A stretch of DNA of 64,000 bases, taken from NCBI GenBank assembly GCA_038124025.1, contig JAYPBC010000001.1:62001-126000 (forward strand), given 5' to 3'. This DNA comes from UBA1275 sp038124025 (GTDB lineage: Bacteria; Bacteroidota; Rhodothermia; Balneolales; Balneolaceae). Both the position numbers and the translations under genes were made by a program. Positions 9,172 to 18,406 of the stretch are shown here, in pieces; positions within the stretch are counted from its first letter, which is position 1, and each line of letters begins with the position of its first letter. The notes beneath the pieces are model-generated. The model was given only the letters and a program-made list of their open reading frames with translations, did not search any database and was not told the DNA's origin.

Positions 9172-10377
9172 ATGGAAATGTCAGTATCCCTACTACTAAT
9201 GTCGCTGTTAAGCTTTGCGCTACTCTTTCATGTGGGCACATCACTCAACTATTTACGAAACCGTAAACACATTAGCGGCATTCCGGCTTCCACCGAAGAT
9301 ACCAATTATTCGAACAATAATACTGTTAGTGATTTAACTGTTTGTATTCCATGTCGTAACGAAGAAAATAATTTAAGAAAGACTCTTACGTCTTTGGTTA
9401 ATCAAAGCAATAAAAATATTTCCGTACTGGTTTTAGATGACCAATCAACCGATGGAACCCAGCAAATTTTAGAGGAGTTCACGAAACAATATTCAAACAT
9501 TAAAGTAATTCAGGGAAAGGAAAAACCAGAAGGCTGGTTGGGTAAAAACTGGGCCTGTCATCAGCTATCAGAACAAATAACAACCCAAAAGACGGTTTTT
9601 CAAGATGCAGATGTATGGTTAAGCCCTACCGCACTAGAAAGTATTACTCTGTTATTAGATTCTTATGACGCCATAACTGTCTGGCCCCATCAGAAAGTAC
9701 ATAGCTTTACCGAGCGATTGATCGTCCCTAGTGTATATTATTCATTATTCACTTTATTTCCTGCCGCCTATTTACATCGTAAACCAAAATGGCTGCCCAA
9801 TCTTTTATATCCACGATTCAAAGAGCTATTCACCGCTGCAAATGGGCAGTTTATGGCTTTCAATATGGAAACCTATTCAGACATTGGCGGACATAATGCC
9901 GTTCGTAATGAGGTGGTAGAGGATATGGCTTTAGCACGGTTAGTTAAAAGAAACAACCATTCCATGGGCATGTTTCATGGTAAAAACACCGTTTATTGTA
10001 GGATGTATCATACCTCAAAAGAGGTATGGGACGGATTTGGTAAGAATTTTATGCAAGGCTTTCCCAACATGTTCACTTTCATTTCAATGGGTCTACTACA
10101 TCTACTCGTTTTCATTCTTCCTGTAACTGTACCATTTATTATATATGCAAATGGAAGCAGCACTCTCAGCTATACTATGTACAGCTTAGTTTTAGCTTTA
10201 TTGAGTGTGTGTTTGTTCACTGTTCAACGTTTATCACTAGATTGGCTATTTAATTGGAGAGCAAGCTATTCATTCCTACATATTTTTTCTGTTATTTGGT
10301 TTCAAGCACTTGCAATTCGTTTAATTTGGAATAAATTAAGTGGTAGGAAAGTCAAGTGGAAAGGCCGACCTATTTGA
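9172..10377 (+). CDS. Family 2 glycosyltransferase, candidate carotenoid glycosyltransferase (CruC-like)
   Basis: Membrane-bound GT2 enzyme of 401 aa. It has an N-terminal hydrophobic helix (about 4-26), then the GT-A core: nucleotide-binding VCIPCRNEENNL (57-68), LDDQSTDGT (88-96) and the DXD motif D145-A-D147. VEDMALARLVKR near residue 245 fits the acceptor-base region. Three C-terminal membrane segments follow (about 305-325, 332-350, 367-388). This architecture matches CruC and CrtQ carotenoid glycosyltransferases. With a carotenoid hydratase on one side and an acyltransferase beyond, glycosylation of a 1'-hydroxy carotenoid is the likely reaction; that step is inferred. Confidence 0.8.
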   Translation: MEMSVSLLLMSLLSFALLFHVGTSLNYLRNRKHISGIPASTEDTNYSNNNTVSDLTVCIPCRNEENNLRKTLTSLVNQSNKNISVLVLDDQSTDGTQQILEEFTKQYSNIKVIQGKEKPEGWLGKNWACHQLSEQITTQKTVFQDADVWLSPTALESITLLLDSYDAITVWPHQKVHSFTERLIVPSVYYSLFTLFPAAYLHRKPKWLPNLLYPRFKELFTAANGQFMAFNMETYSDIGGHNAVRNEVVEDMALARLVKRNNHSMGMFHGKNTVYCRMYHTSKEVWDGFGKNFMQGFPNMFTFISMGLLHLLVFILPVTVPFIIYANGSSTLSYTMYSLVLALLSVCLFTVQRLSLDWLFNWRASYSFLHIFSVIWFQALAIRLIWNKLSGRKVKWKGRPI

Positions 10378-10410
10378 TTAGTTTTTTAATCCTATAAAGC
10401 ATACGTAACC

Positions 10411-11346
10411 ATGTTAAACGCACATCTGGAAAAATTTATGGCGTTTTTGAGAGTGGAAAAAAATGCTTCTAGTCATACTCTGAGCTCCTACAAAACTGAT
10501 CTCGATCAATTTTTTACTTTTTTGCATACCCACTTCGGTTCAGAGGAGTACTCAATAAATCAAATAGACCGATTAGTCATCCGTCTTTGGCTTGGTGAGT
10601 TAACAGAGAATGGTCTAGCACAGAGTAGTGTAGCACGAAAAGTAGCTGCACTACGATCTTTTTTTAAATATGCCTTCAAACATGGTTGGGTACAAAAAAA
10701 TCCAGCACATTTGTTAGTCATCCCCAAAAAAACTCGTATCCTTCCAAAAACTGTCCCAGCATCCGAAATACAGCGTATGCTCGATGGATACCGCAATACC
10801 GAAAACCCCACTGCATCTCTTCAGGATTCTGTAATTCTTGAGCTTTTTTATAGTTCTGGAGTACGAGTCAGTGAATTGTGTGGACTCAATATGCAAGATG
10901 TACACTTAAACCAAGCCTGGATCAAAGTTCGCGGAAAAGGTAACAAGGAAAGAATCATCCCAATTAGCACATCTGTAAATAAATTAATTAAACAGTTTCA
11001 TGATCAGAGGAGTTGTTTACCACAAGAGACTCAAGCTTTTTCAAACGAAGTTAATAAGCATGAGCGCCCACTATTTACAGCCCCTTCAGGTCAACGTATG
11101 TATCCAAGGCAGGTGTACCGAATCGTCAATAAGGCCCTAAAACAATATTCTGAAGTAACTCAAAAAAGTCCTCATGTACTTAGGCATAGTTTTGCCACTC
11201 ACATGCTGGACAATGGAGCCGATATACGACTTATAAAAGAATTTTTAGGCCATTCTAGCCTCGCTTCAACCCAAGTGTACACCCATACTAGTGTTGAGCG
11301 CTTACGAACTATTTATGAACAAGCACACCCACGTGCGAAATCCTAA
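10411..11346 (+). CDS. Tyrosine recombinase, XerC/XerD type
   Basis: Site-specific recombinase that resolves chromosome dimers at dif, 311 aa. An N-terminal SAM-like core-binding domain (about 1-100) precedes the catalytic domain. Catalytic residues visible are R152 (SSGVRVSELCGL), a Lys in the beta-hairpin VRGKGNKER (about K176), H255 and R258 (PHVLRHSFATH), H281 (LGHSS) and the nucleophile Y290 (TQVYTH). There are no phage or integron genes nearby, and its placement in a housekeeping stretch supports a chromosomal Xer protein. XerC versus XerD cannot be decided without comparison. Confidence 0.9.
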   Translation: MLNAHLEKFMAFLRVEKNASSHTLSSYKTDLDQFFTFLHTHFGSEEYSINQIDRLVIRLWLGELTENGLAQSSVARKVAALRSFFKYAFKHGWVQKNPAHLLVIPKKTRILPKTVPASEIQRMLDGYRNTENPTASLQDSVILELFYSSGVRVSELCGLNMQDVHLNQAWIKVRGKGNKERIIPISTSVNKLIKQFHDQRSCLPQETQAFSNEVNKHERPLFTAPSGQRMYPRQVYRIVNKALKQYSEVTQKSPHVLRHSFATHMLDNGADIRLIKEFLGHSSLASTQVYTHTSVERLRTIYEQAHPRAKS

Positions 11347-11362
11347 CATAATGGAGTATATT

Positions 11363-11659
11363 ATGAAAACAACAATTACATCCCGTCATTTTGAAGCAAG
11401 CGAACACTTAAAGGATTTTGCGAACGATCACCTAAAAAAACTATCTACTGTTTTTAACAGAATAACTTCTTGCTCCTTGGTAATGGAAGATCATCCAGAC
11501 CCAAACTATCCTCAGTCAGCAGAACTGATTGTTCATATTCCTCAAAAAAGTTTAACGGCCAAAAGTGCTAAAAATACCTATGAAAAAGCAATTCATGATG
11601 TAGTTGAAAATATGAAGCGACAACTCAAACGGTACAAAGAAAAAAAGCTTCATTACTAA
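11363..11659 (+). CDS. hpf: Ribosome hibernation promoting factor (short HPF / RaiA family)
   Basis: Binds the 30S subunit and promotes inactive 70S or 100S ribosomes under stress. The 98-aa protein is the short form, without the C-terminal dimerisation domain of long HPF. Family features are the N-terminal TITSRHFEASEHLKDFA, a central strand with hydrophobic alternation, and a basic C-terminus (MKRQLKRYKEKK). I chose the ATG at 11363 because GGAG at 11353-11356 lies at correct spacing; an in-frame ATG at 11351 overlaps that site. It follows the recombinase closely and precedes hprK. Confidence 0.85.
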   Translation: MKTTITSRHFEASEHLKDFANDHLKKLSTVFNRITSCSLVMEDHPDPNYPQSAELIVHIPQKSLTAKSAKNTYEKAIHDVVENMKRQLKRYKEKKLHY

Positions 11660-11699
11660 CTATTCTTTTTAACACTCAAAATAAGTAACAAACTGGCAT

Positions 11700-12731
11700 A
11701 TGCCCTTTTCGACCCACTCACCTATACCTGTAAATGAAAAATTAACCGTCGAAGAACTCATTACAAAACTTCGGAAACATGTTAATATTAACCTCATTGC
11801 ATGTGCGGCGGAAGACAAATGCCAAGAAAAATTTGTCCGTGAAGCTGAGTTAAACCGCCCTGGTTTAGCTCTCACGGGCTATTTAGACGTATTTTCATGG
11901 CAAAGAGTGCAAATCATAGGAAATACGGAAACTGATTACCTTGAGAAATTACCTGAGGATAAGCAACTCAAGGCATTCGGAAACATTACCAAATTCGATC
12001 TTCCCATTATCTTTCTAACCAATGGGAACATGCTACCAAAACCACTGCTTGATAATGCTGCTCAGCGTGGGATTCCCATATTTACCACTCCCTATGAGAC
12101 CACGCGTTTCATGCTGTTGTTAAAAGACTTTCTAAATGATCAGTTTGCTCTACAGACCATGGTACATGGTGCTATGGTAGATGTATATGGTGTTGGCATA
12201 CTCATTGTCGGTAAATCCGGTATTGGCAAGAGTGAAGTTGCATTAGACTTAGTTGAACGAGGTCACCGTTTAGTAGCTGATGATGTGGTTATGATCACCA
12301 AAAAAGGAAGTGTACTAATGGCCTCAGCTACTACGATGAGCAAACACTTCATGGAGATACGCGGATTGGGAATAGTCGACGTGATGTCGATGTTCGGTAT
12401 CCGATCAGTTAGGTATCAAAAACGCTTAGAAATTGTAACTGAGTTATCCTTGTGGGACGATACCCGTGAAATAAATAGAACCGGTTTGGATCATGATCAG
12501 GTAAGTATTCTAGACAATGAAATTCCATACATACAGTTGCCCATTACGCCAGGAAAAAACATAACAGTTATTGCAGAAGTCATCGCTATGAATCATTTAC
12601 TTAAACATTACGGCTATGATGCTGCCGAAGCGTTCCAAGAAAGGATAAAATCATCCATTGCCGAAAAAACCAAAGGCATGAACCCAAGTATGAAACGTGC
12701 AATAGAATACTTTGAAGGGGATATAGAGTAA
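11700..12731 (+). CDS. hprK: HPr kinase/phosphorylase
   Basis: Phosphorylates and dephosphorylates HPr (or an HPr-like protein) on serine. The 343-aa protein has an N-terminal regulatory domain (1-140) and a C-terminal catalytic domain. The latter has HG at 156-157, Walker A GKSGIGKS (171-178), LVADDVV (191-197) and the HprK signature MEIRGLGIVDV (218-228). The hpf-hprK order resembles the nitrogen-PTS neighbourhood of Proteobacteria (hpf, ptsN, hprK), but no ptsH or ptsN is in this window. The target HPr must lie elsewhere. Confidence 0.95.
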   Translation: MPFSTHSPIPVNEKLTVEELITKLRKHVNINLIACAAEDKCQEKFVREAELNRPGLALTGYLDVFSWQRVQIIGNTETDYLEKLPEDKQLKAFGNITKFDLPIIFLTNGNMLPKPLLDNAAQRGIPIFTTPYETTRFMLLLKDFLNDQFALQTMVHGAMVDVYGVGILIVGKSGIGKSEVALDLVERGHRLVADDVVMITKKGSVLMASATTMSKHFMEIRGLGIVDVMSMFGIRSVRYQKRLEIVTELSLWDDTREINRTGLDHDQVSILDNEIPYIQLPITPGKNITVIAEVIAMNHLLKHYGYDAAEAFQERIKSSIAEKTKGMNPSMKRAIEYFEGDIE

Positions 12732-12756
12732 TTGTAAAGAACGTTCGCATATCTCT

Positions 12757-13782
12757 ATGCGTTGGATGTTACGTTTAATATCCATAGTTTTCGATAGTCA
12801 CAATTTTCATATGCACATACATAATCATTATTTCTACGACAAAGAAACGTGCGAGTTTATACCGATAGAGTATAATATCTATCAACAGGTGGCTTATAAC
12901 TTGTCTATATGGATATTAACAGGTATAACACTGGCCAGTATAGGCATGATCGTTTTAAGTAATTTTGTGGGTACTCCCTCTGAATTAGCACTTACTACAG
13001 AAAACAAAATACTTCTTGAAAAATTAGAAGAAACCAAACAAACCATTACACTTTTAGATCAACAGATTCAAGATTTGAGTCAACGCGATGCTGAAATCTA
13101 CCGGTCGATTTTGGGATTAGACAAAGCAACGGATGAAGAAGCTTTGCTAGGTATTGGAGGTTCAAATTTATATGAGGAATATGAAATTTACAGCGAAAAT
13201 GCTTCGGAGATATTGGAATGGACCAGCCAGAAATTGGATGAGCTTGAACGCAGAGTTAATGTTCAAGACCTTAGCCTTGAAGAAATAAAAGCACAATACA
13301 ACGAAAATAAAGAAGCTCTTAAGCATTTACCGGCTATTAAACCCGGAAGTGGCATTTTATTGAGTGGATTTGGAATGAGGCGACATCCTGTACTTGGTTA
13401 CGTGAGGCCCCATGATGGACTAGATTTTAGGGCTGATATTGGATCAGATGTTTATGCTACAGGTGATGGTGAGGTTATACTTGCAAGGCGCTACGGTACG
13501 TTTGGGAGAACCTTAATTATTAATCATGGTTTTGGCTATAAAACACTTTATGCCCATTTAAGTGCGTATGAGGATAATATAAAGGTAGGTACTAAAGTTA
13601 AAAGAGGACAAGTGATTGCAAAATCGGGCAATACAGGCCTTACTGAGGGACCTCATCTACACTATGAAGTTCATTATAATGACAAACCAGTCGACCCCCT
13701 ATCCTATCTATTTGCCGATATTTCTCCAGAAGAATATCTACTATTCAAACAAATTGCTGAAACCAATAATAAGTCCTATTAA
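12757..13782 (+). CDS. M23 (LytM-type) metallopeptidase with membrane anchor and coiled coil
   Basis: Predicted cell-wall endopeptidase or an envelope-side regulator of one, 341 aa. A single membrane segment (about 50-70) is followed by a coiled coil (78-110) and a C-terminal M23 domain. The zinc ligands are intact: H219 and D223 (HDGLD), H300 and H302 (HLHYE), with H267 (YAHLS) as the further active-site His. Intact ligands argue for an active enzyme rather than an EnvC-like activator. The N-terminal 48 residues are probably cytoplasmic. The stop overlaps the next ATG by one base, suggesting coupling to the M28 peptidase. Confidence 0.88.
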   Translation: MRWMLRLISIVFDSHNFHMHIHNHYFYDKETCEFIPIEYNIYQQVAYNLSIWILTGITLASIGMIVLSNFVGTPSELALTTENKILLEKLEETKQTITLLDQQIQDLSQRDAEIYRSILGLDKATDEEALLGIGGSNLYEEYEIYSENASEILEWTSQKLDELERRVNVQDLSLEEIKAQYNENKEALKHLPAIKPGSGILLSGFGMRRHPVLGYVRPHDGLDFRADIGSDVYATGDGEVILARRYGTFGRTLIINHGFGYKTLYAHLSAYEDNIKVGTKVKRGQVIAKSGNTGLTEGPHLHYEVHYNDKPVDPLSYLFADISPEEYLLFKQIAETNNKSY

Positions 13783-15197
13783 TGAACATAAGTCTATCTA
13801 CTTTCTTTTCATATTACAGAATAGTGCCCATCGTATGCCTACTGTTTCTTTTAAATCATTCAACTATAGCCCAAAACAGTGATTCAACTTCATTTTTGAG
13901 TTCAACCACAAAACAAACCAACACTTTACTTATTCAACAAGCCCTTACATCTACACTTGGCTTTGATCGACTCGCTCATTTAAGTGATTATTATGGTCAC
14001 CGCTTAAGTGGTTCAGAAGAATTAGAGCAAGCAATTGATTGGATTGTTAGTGAAATGGATAAGGATGGTTTTGATAAGGTCTGGAAACAAGAAGTTATGG
14101 TTCCTCACTGGGTACGCGGTCAGGAATATGCCACGTTGAATGCGCCCATACAAAAGGATTTACCCATGCTAGGGCTGGGCGGAAGTATTGGAACCGGTGG
14201 CAAAGTGATGAGTGGTCAGGTAATTATGGTACACTCATTTGAAGATCTTATAGCAAAAAAAGATTCTGTGCCAGGTAAAATTGTACTATTCAATGTTCCC
14301 TTTACCACCTACGGACAAACCGTGCAATATCGTGTTAATGGGGCTATAGAAGCAGCTAAATATGGAGCAATAGCGAGTATTATTGCTTCAGTTGCATCGT
14401 ATTCAATGCAAACACCTCACACTGGTGTAATGTACTACGAAGATGGAATTCCAAAAATTCCGCATGCTGCTATCACTATTGAAGATGCTTTACTGATAGA
14501 ACGATTTATTAAGCGCGGAGAAACCATTGAAATTAGCTTATACATGGAGGCCCAGCAATTTGATGATGCATTATCACATAATGTGATTGCTGAAATCAAT
14601 GGCTCAGAGTATCCCGACGAACTTATTGTTCTAGGAGGACACATAGATTCTTGGGATGTGGGTCAGGGTGCAATGGATGATGGTGGTGGCTGTATAGCAG
14701 CATGGGAAGCCGCTAGACTCATTATTGAATCAGGAATTCGCCCGAAAAGAACAGTAAGAGTGGTTCTATGGACGAATGAAGAAAATGGCTTACGTGGTGC
14801 TAATCATTATGCGGAATGGGCGGAAAAAGAAGAAAATTCAATACAAAATCATATTCTAGCGATGGAATCCGACGCTGGAGTGTTTGATCCATTAGGTTTT
14901 GGATTTTCCGGAAGTGATCAAGCCTATCAACAATTAAATGAAATTTCCCAACAACTGACCGATATTGATGCTGCAGAACTCCGTAAAGGCGGTGGCGGTG
15001 CCGATATAGGTCCGCTCATGAATAAAGGTGTACCTGGCATGGGACTAAATGTAGAATCAGAGAAATATTTCTGGTATCACCATTCTGCTGCGGATACATT
15101 TGATAAGCTAAATCATGAAGATTTTAATGAGTGTGTAGCTACTATCGCAGCCTATGCATTTGGTGTTGCAGACGCTGAACTCCGTTTGGCTCGCTAA
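13782..15197 (+). CDS. M28 family zinc peptidase, exported (carboxypeptidase Q-like)
   Basis: Secreted or periplasmic di-zinc exopeptidase of 471 aa. A signal peptide occupies about residues 1-30 (hydrophobic core PIVCLLFLL, cleavage near AQ). Metal and catalytic residues are in GGHIDSWDVG (about 285-294), AMDDGGG (about 298-304) and TNEENGLRG (about 329-337), with FWYHHSAADTFDKL near 430 supplying the last His. A PA-like insert lies between residues 120 and 240. This organisation is that of plasma glutamate carboxypeptidase (CPQ), which cleaves dipeptides. It may recycle peptides released by the neighbouring M23 enzyme, but that is inference. Confidence 0.9.
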   Translation: MNISLSTFFSYYRIVPIVCLLFLLNHSTIAQNSDSTSFLSSTTKQTNTLLIQQALTSTLGFDRLAHLSDYYGHRLSGSEELEQAIDWIVSEMDKDGFDKVWKQEVMVPHWVRGQEYATLNAPIQKDLPMLGLGGSIGTGGKVMSGQVIMVHSFEDLIAKKDSVPGKIVLFNVPFTTYGQTVQYRVNGAIEAAKYGAIASIIASVASYSMQTPHTGVMYYEDGIPKIPHAAITIEDALLIERFIKRGETIEISLYMEAQQFDDALSHNVIAEINGSEYPDELIVLGGHIDSWDVGQGAMDDGGGCIAAWEAARLIIESGIRPKRTVRVVLWTNEENGLRGANHYAEWAEKEENSIQNHILAMESDAGVFDPLGFGFSGSDQAYQQLNEISQQLTDIDAAELRKGGGGADIGPLMNKGVPGMGLNVESEKYFWYHHSAADTFDKLNHEDFNECVATIAAYAFGVADAELRLAR

Positions 15198-15293
15198 ATT
15201 CATATCATTAGCCACCAAATTGCTAAGATATACTTCCTCCTAAAATACAGTATGTTTATTGAGAAATCGAAGAGTTTGATATTAGCAGCTGAC

Positions 15294-15983
15294 TTAATCA
15301 GCATTCATTTTAAGATATCTTTCCCAAATACGTTTACCTTGTTGGATGGATTTAATCATCCAAATTTTTTTTAATTCAAGGCACTCATGTTGACTCAACT
15401 GCCACTCAGATTTAGGTACATGCTTGAGTTTGGTACGTAAATGATGAAGACAAATGGCCGCACTTACCGATAGGTTATAACTTTCAACGAATCCGTACAT
15501 AGGTATAGTTACGAATCCATCGGCTAACTGTAAGACTTCCTCACTTACTCCATCTAATTCTGTACCGAAAACCAATGCTGTTCTTTGATCTAGGGGCAGC
15601 TCCGAAATGTGGGTATTACCATGATGTGGGGAGGTGGCTAATATGGTATATCCTTTCCTTTTTAATGAGCTAAAACACTGTGAAACATTCGACTCATAGG
15701 TAGAATATTTATGCAAGCTCAACCATTTATGACTGCCAAGGGAGCTAGTTGAACTCGACTCAAATCGATTTTTATTTTCTATAATATGTACATCTTGAAT
15801 ACCAAAACCATCACAACTACGCAAAACAGCATTGGCATTATGAGCTTTGTGAATATCCTCAAGTACAAGTGTTATGTAACTGGTTCTGGAGCTAAGTACA
15901 TCATCAATCCGTGATAGACGTTCTTCATTGATGAATTGCTCCAGATAGGCTATTTCTTCTTGTAGACTAATAATCCCTTCCAA
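15294..15983 (-). CDS. trmH: TrmH-family tRNA/rRNA 2'-O-methyltransferase (SPOUT fold)
   Basis: SAM-dependent ribose methylase of 229 aa. The three SpoU motifs are present: HNANAVLRSCDGFG (motif 1, about 48-61), VFGTELDGVS (motif 2) and IPMYGFVESYNLSVSAA (motif 3). The size and the C-terminal extension (ELKKIWMIKSIQQGKRIW) fit TrmH, which methylates G18 of tRNAs, better than the longer RlmB. The start is TTG at 15983, two bases after the stop of the upstream gene; no ATG is available before the first motif. Target specificity is a family-level inference. Confidence 0.82.
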   Translation of the reverse strand: MEGIISLQEEIAYLEQFINEERLSRIDDVLSSRTSYITLVLEDIHKAHNANAVLRSCDGFGIQDVHIIENKNRFESSSTSSLGSHKWLSLHKYSTYESNVSQCFSSLKRKGYTILATSPHHGNTHISELPLDQRTALVFGTELDGVSEEVLQLADGFVTIPMYGFVESYNLSVSAAICLHHLRTKLKHVPKSEWQLSQHECLELKKIWMIKSIQQGKRIWERYLKMNAD

Positions 15984-15985
15984 TC

Positions 15986-16882
15986 TTACAGCGAATTCAA
16001 ATACGTTAAGCCCGCTCCAATATTTTGGATGGGGGTCTCGGTGCGTTCATCTTCCACGAAGAGATAATCCACACCAGAAATGTCATTAGATTCGAAAATT
16101 TCAGGGAACGGGATAATCCCTTCACCTACTGTAGTTTGATCCAAATTAGAATCCGCATCCTTGACATGATAGGACAAAAACCGCCTAGGATATTTCTTAA
16201 TAAATTCTACTGGATCGACTCCCGCTTTACGCACCCAATACAAATCAGCCTGAAATGATACCTTATCTTCATCGGTTTCAGTAATTAAAATATCCATCGG
16301 TACCCGGTCATCAGGGGCTACTAAGAATTCAAAATCATGATTATGATAGCCAAATCGTAAGCCAGCCGAGCTACTTAGCTCACCAATTCGATTTAAGTTT
16401 TCTGCAACACTATAGTAGTCCCCTCTCATACTTTCATCTAGATAAGGAATTACTAGGTGCTTGGTATTCATTGCTAAAGCGGCATTGATAAACACATCGG
16501 CTTGCTTATCCGTAAAATAACCTGTGTGCACCGAAGCAACGTACATTCCTGTATCAGTGACAATAGCATTGAACTCCTCGGGGGTATATTGCCCAAAAAA
16601 TTTCCCATCAATACCTAGTCCATAGGCTTCTATACATGTATATCCCAAGTTTGCTATGGCTGCAATGGTTCCTACAAGATCTTCATTAAGTTCATTTCTT
16701 ACCGAGTAAATTTGCACTCCAATATCCTTGACCAAATTGCTGCTGAGTATTTTTCCCGGTTCAATGGAATCACTCTTAGAAGTACAAGCTGTCATTATAT
16801 AGGGTAAACCCATCAAACCAGCACCAACAACACCCAGTTGTTCTAAGAACCTGCGTCTACTTTTTACACTTTTACCTTCCAT
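15986..16882 (-). CDS. Tat-exported lipoprotein with xylose isomerase-like TIM barrel
   Basis: A sugar phosphate isomerase/epimerase-type TIM barrel of 298 aa. The N-terminus has a twin-arginine motif (SRRRFLEQLG), a hydrophobic stretch and a lipobox-like MTAC, so the folded protein is probably exported by Tat and lipid-anchored. Barrel signatures include GVQIYSVRNEL, GYHNHDFEF and the metal-site type SYHVKDAD near residue 240. I use the ATG at 16882; a TTG one codon upstream is also possible. Such exported enzymes are common in Bacteroidota and are linked to sugar or glycoside (keto-sugar) metabolism; the substrate here is unknown. Confidence 0.82.
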   Translation of the reverse strand: MEGKSVKSRRRFLEQLGVVGAGLMGLPYIMTACTSKSDSIEPGKILSSNLVKDIGVQIYSVRNELNEDLVGTIAAIANLGYTCIEAYGLGIDGKFFGQYTPEEFNAIVTDTGMYVASVHTGYFTDKQADVFINAALAMNTKHLVIPYLDESMRGDYYSVAENLNRIGELSSSAGLRFGYHNHDFEFLVAPDDRVPMDILITETDEDKVSFQADLYWVRKAGVDPVEFIKKYPRRFLSYHVKDADSNLDQTTVGEGIIPFPEIFESNDISGVDYLFVEDERTETPIQNIGAGLTYLNSL

Positions 16883-17050
16883 CAATTCAAAACTACATAT
16901 TACTATTTATCAGTAAGGTGCGGGATATTTATCATTTATACAAAATATATTCTGAGGTCTGTAAAGATGACATGCCTATCTTAACTTAAAATGTACCTAA
17001 CCGTTAAGCCTCTCATAGCAGCTACTAAATTTTATTTTTATCTTATTCGA

Positions 17051-18406
17051 ATGAATAAAGCAGTTACGAATAAAACGGTTGCCTTCGAAACCCTAGGTTG
17101 TAAACTTAATTTTTCAGAAACCTCTTCAATGAGACGTGATTTTCTGGAGGCAGGATATGTTGAAAAAGAATTTCAAGAATCTGCAGATATATACATAATA
17201 AATACCTGCTCAGTAACCTTAGATGCTAACAGTACTTGTAGAAAAACAGTTCGACGAGCTAGAAGAACCAACCCCAAAGCCTTTATAGCGGTAGTGGGTT
17301 GTTATGCCCAATTAAAACCCGAGGAAATTGCATCCATTGAGGGGGTTGATGTGGTACTAGGCGCGAAAGAAAAATTTGAATTACTTCATCTTTTCGATGA
17401 GTTTATAAAGCAAGAAAAAACGATTATTCATCGTGAAGATGTAAATAAGGCCGCCAAATTTCACCATGCATTTTCTTCTGATGATCGTACTAGGGCCTTT
17501 TTGAAAGTTCAAGATGGATGTAATTATAAATGCTCATTTTGCACCATACCATTGGCTCGTGGGGTAAGCAGAAGCCCTTCAATTGAGTCGGTACTACTTC
17601 ATGCTAAACGCCTAATTGAGGATGGCTTTAAAGAAATAATTCTAACTGGCGTGAATACTGGTGATTTTGGTTTTGGCCGAGATGATTCTTTCATAGACTT
17701 ACTATCCGAGATTCATGAACTAAATGGATTGAATAGACTTCGTATTTCATCCATCGAGCCTAACCTATTGCATCCAGAAATCATTGACTTAGTGGCTTCT
17801 TCCAAAACGCTTCAGCCTCATTTTCATATGCCCTTACAATCTGGTTCTGATACGGTTCTCAGGCTTATGAAACGTCGATACGATTCCAAATTATATCGGC
17901 AACGAGTAGAATATATACGGAAACAAATACCCGATGCTTGTATTGGTGTCGATGTGATTACCGGACATCCAGGCGAGACAATGGAACTCTTTCAAGAATC
18001 AGTTAATTTTATCAACGATTTGGATGTGAGCTATCTACATGTTTTCACTTATTCAGAACGTCCAGATACCCATGCATTACGTATTACACCCATTGTACCT
18101 AAACCCGAGCGCAAACGCAGAACCGCTGTGTATCGTATGCTATCTGAAAAAAAACGACACAGCTTCAATCAACAATTTAAAGGTACTACACGACCTGTAC
18201 TTTTTGAAACTAATTCCAAAGATGGGCTACTTATGGGATGGACCGATAATTATGTAAGAGTAGCCGTCCCCTATCACCCTTCCTTTGAAAATAGTTTAAT
18301 TCCATTATCACTAAATACATACACATCTGATGGATTCTATGAAGAAGAAATTGAAGTTGGAATCTTAGATGAACTAAGTGTTATGGAGTCTCTGGTTAAT
18401 GGATAA
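17051..18406 (+). CDS. mtaB: tRNA t6A37 methylthiotransferase MtaB
   Basis: Radical SAM enzyme that converts t6A37 to ms2t6A37 in ANN-decoding tRNAs. The N-terminal UPF0004 domain has its three cluster cysteines in LGCKLN, INTCSVT and VVGCYAQ. The radical SAM CxxxCxxC is CNYKCSFC near residues 157-164, and a TRAM-like domain closes the protein. GCKLN and TCSVT favour MtaB over MiaB and RimO. The ATG at 17051 gives 451 aa and an N-terminus typical of the family; an in-frame ATG 60 bases upstream adds an unlikely extension. The 3' end overlaps the next gene. Confidence 0.92.
   Translation: MNKAVTNKTVAFETLGCKLNFSETSSMRRDFLEAGYVEKEFQESADIYIINTCSVTLDANSTCRKTVRRARRTNPKAFIAVVGCYAQLKPEEIASIEGVDVVLGAKEKFELLHLFDEFIKQEKTIIHREDVNKAAKFHHAFSSDDRTRAFLKVQDGCNYKCSFCTIPLARGVSRSPSIESVLLHAKRLIEDGFKEIILTGVNTGDFGFGRDDSFIDLLSEIHELNGLNRLRISSIEPNLLHPEIIDLVASSKTLQPHFHMPLQSGSDTVLRLMKRRYDSKLYRQRVEYIRKQIPDACIGVDVITGHPGETMELFQESVNFINDLDVSYLHVFTYSERPDTHALRITPIVPKPERKRRTAVYRMLSEKKRHSFNQQFKGTTRPVLFETNSKDGLLMGWTDNYVRVAVPYHPSFENSLIPLSLNTYTSDGFYEEEIEVGILDELSVMESLVNG

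Noticed and set aside
10411..11346. Recombinase as part of an integron or phage
   Set aside because: No cassette array, attachment repeats, phage or transposase genes nearby; the size and motifs fit chromosomal Xer.
11291..11362. Longer start for the hibernation factor
   Set aside because: It would lie inside the recombinase gene; GGAG at 11353-11356 fits the ATG at 11363.
16991..17050. Longer N-terminus for MtaB
   Set aside because: The hydrophobic extension is not family-like; MNKAVTNKT followed by VAFETLGC is a normal start.
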